Shown: positions 8,284 to 10,531 of the stretch, one piece after another
Layout of the letters: the number at the start of each line of letters is the position of its first letter
Position numbering within the stretch: the first letter of the stretch is position 1
Source of the DNA: Neisseriaceae bacterium
GTDB lineage: Bacteria > Pseudomonadota > Gammaproteobacteria > Burkholderiales > UBA11063
Length of the DNA stretch: 10,531 nt
NCBI GenBank assembly: GCA_027371515.1
Contig: DAHXMX010000027.1
Coordinates: 1-10,531, forward strand
Reading direction: 5' to 3'
Made by a program: the position numbers and the translations under genes
Notes under the pieces: generated by a model
The model's input: only the letters and a program-made list of their open reading frames with translations
Databases searched by the model: none
Told to the model about the DNA's origin: nothing

Positions 8284-8397
8284 TGACTTAGTAAAAAAAG
8301 GAGTACCCCCAACTGAACCAAAGGAACGAACCGGTGAATTAACTCCACCTGGAATATATTTTAATGCTTCATTAAATACAACTTGATTTGTTTTCAC
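8275..8397 (-). pseudogene. hemL: hemL N-terminal fragment (piece 1 of 3)
   Basis: A 40-codon frame starting at GTG (8397-8395), with AAGG at 8407-8410 as a modest Shine-Dalgarno overlapping the lysA stop. It contains YIPGGVNSPVRSFGSVGGTP, the standard HemL N-terminal signature, then FFTKSA. After Ala the frame enters the inverted 46-bp repeat, adds Lys and ends at TAA (8277-8275). Too short for the ordinary ORF length cut-off, but it clearly shows the native start of hemL 11 bp downstream of lysA. Confidence 0.9.
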
Positions 8398-8406
8398 TTA
8401 TTTTTA

Positions 8407-8410
8407 CCTT
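8407..8410 (-). promoter_or_regulatory. Weak Shine-Dalgarno for hemL
   Basis: AAGG on the minus strand, nine bases before GTG at 8397 and overlapping the lysA stop TAA (8411-8409). It supports that GTG as the native hemL start and suggests coupling to lysA translation. Confidence 0.5.
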
Positions 8411-9584
8411 AATATACATACTCCCGTATTTTATCACGTTTATTATAGGTATTAGCTAATACATACCCATAAGCACCTGTTGTATAAATTACAACCTTAT
8501 CACCACGTACAGGACTTGCTAATTTAACTTGCTTAGCAAAAATATCCGTTGATTCACAAATTGGTCCTACTACATCATAATAATCATAAATATCACTTTG
8601 TTTTAATACCTTAATTTTATGTGATGCATTATACAATGCAGGACGCATTAAATCATTCATTCCAGCATCTAAAATTACAAATTTAGTATGACTAGTTTGT
8701 TTAGTGTATAACACACTACTTAATAACACTCCGCACTGCGCTACTATTGAACGCCCTAGTTCAAAATGTAAAATAATATTTTTGTTAATTGTTAGATTTT
8801 TATTTAATATACTAAAATAATCAGCAAAATTACTTAATGGATTAATTTCAGGTTCACTATAATTAACGCCAAGCCCGCCGCCTAAATTTAAGTCACTGAG
8901 TATTACTCCATAACTTTCTAACTTTTGATAATGTTTTGAAACAACTAATGCTAATTCTTTATATACTGACAAATCACAAATTTGCGACCCAATATGATAG
9001 TGAAGCCCTATAAGTTTAATATTAAGATAATTTCTAAGATTATTCACGATGTCAATTATCTGACTAAAAGGCATTCCAAATTTATTATCATATTTACCAG
9101 TGCTAATACTTTTATGTGTTTTAGCATCTATATCTGGGTTAACTCGCAACATTATCGAAGCAATCAAGCCTTCTTGAGCAGCTAATTGATTAATAACCTC
9201 TAACTCTTGTTGTGATTCCACATTAAAACAATATATTTTCTGCTTTAATGCTTGAATAATTTCATTGTCAGTTTTACCAACACCAGCAAACACTATATCT
9301 GAGGCGCTAAAACCAGCACGACGTGCATACTCAACTTCACCACCACTAACACAATCCACACCTAAATTATGTTTTTTAATAATGGTAAATAATTCTTGAT
9401 TATCATTAGCTTTAAGTGCATAATGTACTACCGCTTGATAATCTAAACAATTTCTAATTTGTAAATTAAGATTAGCCAAATTATCTTCTAATAACTTACT
9501 ATCATAAACATAACACGGCGTATCTAATTTATACAATTTATCTAATAACCAATCATCATTAAAAATATGATATTGCATATTCAT
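8409..9584 (-). CDS. lysA: Diaminopimelate decarboxylase LysA, short C-terminus
   Basis: Cytoplasmic fold-III PLP enzyme that converts meso-DAP to lysine, the last lysine step. The 391 residues carry the alanine-racemase-like barrel with the PLP lysine K58 (HYALKAND), HYHIGSQ (195-201), the phosphate-binding LGGGLG (234-239) and ELGRS (275-279, usually EPGRS), followed by the C-terminal barrel with MRPALYNASH (313-322), GPICESTD (340-347, C343 and E344) and the GAYGY tyrosine (370-374). The protein ends at EYVY, where most LysA proteins carry roughly 20-25 further residues. The ATG at 9584 is 7 bp after the adaptor stop; a second ATG two codons later is an alternative. hemL follows after 11 bp. 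Confidence 0.93.
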   Translation of the reverse strand: MNMQYHIFNDDWLLDKLYKLDTPCYVYDSKLLEDNLANLNLQIRNCLDYQAVVHYALKANDNQELFTIIKKHNLGVDCVSGGEVEYARRAGFSASDIVFAGVGKTDNEIIQALKQKIYCFNVESQQELEVINQLAAQEGLIASIMLRVNPDIDAKTHKSISTGKYDNKFGMPFSQIIDIVNNLRNYLNIKLIGLHYHIGSQICDLSVYKELALVVSKHYQKLESYGVILSDLNLGGGLGVNYSEPEINPLSNFADYFSILNKNLTINKNIILHFELGRSIVAQCGVLLSSVLYTKQTSHTKFVILDAGMNDLMRPALYNASHKIKVLKQSDIYDYYDVVGPICESTDIFAKQVKLASPVRGDKVVIYTTGAYGYVLANTYNKRDKIREYVY

Positions 9585-9591
9585 TTCTACT

Positions 9592-10531
9592 TTAATTAGT
9601 ATAAACCATTACAGTTTGATTATCATACAATAAATTAACACCAGCGGTCACAATAACATCTCCACATTTTAAATCTGAAGATACCAATGACATTACCGAA
9701 TCTAACTGTTCTACATTAATCGGTAGTTTTTTAACTTTATTACCAATTAATTTCCAAACGTAACTTTTCCCTTCAATAACATAAATACTTGAAGTTGGTA
9801 TAGATAAATAAGTATTAGGCGTCAATGAGTTGATTTCAGCGCTACCTGACATTCCATATTTAATGCTATCGTCTCCATTTAAAAATTGTATTTTTGCTGT
9901 ATAGGTGCGTGTTTGCGGGTCATTACTTTGATTAATAGTTTTAATTTTACCCTGATAAATTTTATTATTTGCCCAAAGCTTAATTTTAACATTTTGCCCA
10001 ACTTTATAACTATTTACTTGGGTCTCAGGTAACTGAACCTCTAATTCTTTAGGCCCAGAAAAAGCCATTGTTACAACAACATCATTTGGAGAAACAACTC
10101 TACCTACATTCATATCAATAGTAGAGATAAATCCATCATTTGGTGCTGTTAAATTAGTATATGATAATTGATTACGGCTATTTTGCAATTCATTTATTGA
10201 TTGCTCATATTTAGCCTTAGCGCTATCATAATTGGTTTTTTGAGCATCAAATGCGGCTTGCGATACAAAATTATCTTTTAAAAGATGTTTATAACGCTCC
10301 AAATTTTGTTGCTGTGTAACGTAATTAGATTTAGCTGATGCTAAATTGGCTATAGCGCTATCCACTTTTAATTTATAATCAGCAGGATCAAGACTTGCCA
10401 ATATTTGACCTTTCTTTACTTTTTGACCAATATCTATATTACGACTAATAACCTTTCCTGACACCATAAATGATAATTGAGGTTCATGTGCAGCTTTAAC
10501 TATACCCGAGTAGGTATTTGAATTATTAAAC
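9592..10531 (-). CDS. RND-type efflux periplasmic adaptor (membrane fusion protein), 5'-truncated
   Basis: Periplasmic adaptor of the MexA/AcrA/HlyD type that links an inner-membrane pump to an outer-membrane channel. The frame is open to the window edge (codons from 10530), so 312 C-terminal residues are visible; the ATG at 10467 is internal, because the preceding codons read YSGIVKAAHEPQLSF, the normal adaptor beta-strand. Domains in order: lipoyl half with VSGKVISRNIDIGQKVKKGQ, an alpha-helical hairpin rich in Ala/Gln/Asn (about ANLASAKSNY to QNSRNQLSY), the second lipoyl half LTAPNDGFISTIDMNVGRVV, a beta-barrel (ELEVQLPETQV to MSGSAEI) and a membrane-proximal domain. The signal peptide or lipoprotein anchor would be off-window. 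No pump gene follows it; lysA begins 7 bp downstream. The substrate is unknown. Confidence 0.88.
   Translation of the reverse strand, partial: FNNSNTYSGIVKAAHEPQLSFMVSGKVISRNIDIGQKVKKGQILASLDPADYKLKVDSAIANLASAKSNYVTQQQNLERYKHLLKDNFVSQAAFDAQKTNYDSAKAKYEQSINELQNSRNQLSYTNLTAPNDGFISTIDMNVGRVVSPNDVVVTMAFSGPKELEVQLPETQVNSYKVGQNVKIKLWANNKIYQGKIKTINQSNDPQTRTYTAKIQFLNGDDSIKYGMSGSAEINSLTPNTYLSIPTSSIYVIEGKSYVWKLIGNKVKKLPINVEQLDSVMSLVSSDLKCGDVIVTAGVNLLYDNQTVMVYTN

Larger units (their letters stand above)
7156..8397 (-). pseudogene. hemL: hemL, glutamate-1-semialdehyde 2,1-aminomutase, disrupted by an internal inversion
   Basis: HemL is the PLP enzyme that makes 5-aminolevulinate, the last C5-pathway step feeding haem synthesis. 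All but about 29 codons of it are here, in the wrong order. Read along the minus strand from 8397: N-terminal 39 codons from a GTG start, then one residue and a stop from inverted sequence; next the central two thirds lie on the plus strand; finally the C-terminus resumes on the minus strand and ends at 7156. The pieces sum to about 399 codons, and adding the roughly 29 missing ones gives about 428, matching E. coli HemL (426). The missing block corresponds to E. coli residues from just after FIEKA to GHNH and includes the conserved DYVGSWGPM segment. A 46-bp stretch of hemL occurs twice in opposite orientation at the inversion ends. No other frameshifts or stops are seen, so the event is recent or artefactual. 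As written, no functional enzyme can be made. Confidence 0.93.
1052..10531 (-). other. Probable long minus-strand operon: adaptor-lysA-hemL(broken)-nagA-sppA-patatin-clcA-murJ
   Basis: Eight co-directional genes follow one another with gaps of 7, 11, 4, 11, 8 and 1 bp and finally a 1-bp stop/start overlap (TAATG) between clcA and murJ. There is no room for ordinary promoters between them, although internal promoters inside coding sequence cannot be excluded. The first gene and the main promoter lie outside the window to the right. The transcription unit probably ends at the convergent hairpin near 1032-1074. The hemL inversion at 7583-8283 interrupts translation of this transcript. Confidence 0.65.

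Noticed and set aside
7156..8386. Two independent divergent aminotransferase genes
   Set aside because: The two frames cover complementary, non-redundant parts of one HemL apart from the 46-bp duplication, and the missing N-terminus is found on the minus strand at 8275-8397.
8982..9185. Plus-strand open frame inside lysA
   Set aside because: Antisense to the conserved LysA barrel; no motif or ribosome-binding evidence.

Overview
The window looks like a chromosomal stretch of an AT-rich betaproteobacterium (by eye about one third G+C). The taxonomic hint comes mainly from MurJ, whose second half (for example GPLKHAGLALSI and ARQDIKTPVK) reads like betaproteobacterial MurJ. This is recalled resemblance, not a search, so genus and species are left open.

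Layout: (1) 1-1008, plus strand, the 3' part of a DAACS/SDF-type amino-acid or dicarboxylate symporter that begins before the window. (2) 1009-1074, a short convergent junction with a perfect 10-bp hairpin. (3) 1052-10531, a tightly packed minus-strand series. In transcription order (right to left) it reads: RND-type periplasmic adaptor (5' end outside the window), lysA (diaminopimelate decarboxylase), hemL (glutamate-1-semialdehyde aminomutase, broken), nagA (GlcNAc-6-P deacetylase), an SppA-type S49 peptidase, a patatin-like lipid hydrolase, a CLC Cl-/H+ exchanger and murJ (lipid II flippase). Gaps are 1-11 bp, and the clcA/murJ stop and start overlap by 1 bp, so one long operon is likely. 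No intergenic stretch exceeds about 45 bp, and there are no RNA genes, IS elements or CRISPR arrays.

The most remarkable feature is hemL. It is present in three pieces: the N-terminal 39 codons on the minus strand (8275-8397), the central part including the PLP lysine motif inverted onto the plus strand (7629-8283), and the C-terminal part on the minus strand (7156-7628). The inversion duplicated 46 bp of hemL as a perfect inverted repeat (7583-7628 and 8238-8283) and lost about 29 codons at the other breakpoint. All pieces remain open and undecayed, which suggests either a very recent rearrangement or a chimeric clone or assembly. Flipping the segment back between the repeats would rejoin the centre and C-terminus but could not restore the N-terminus.

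Functionally the operon mixes envelope and cell-wall jobs (DAP/lysine supply, amino-sugar salvage, lipid II flipping, membrane proteolysis, lipid hydrolysis, efflux adaptor) with haem synthesis. Because murJ is normally essential and lies downstream of the broken hemL, any polar effect of the break would matter.
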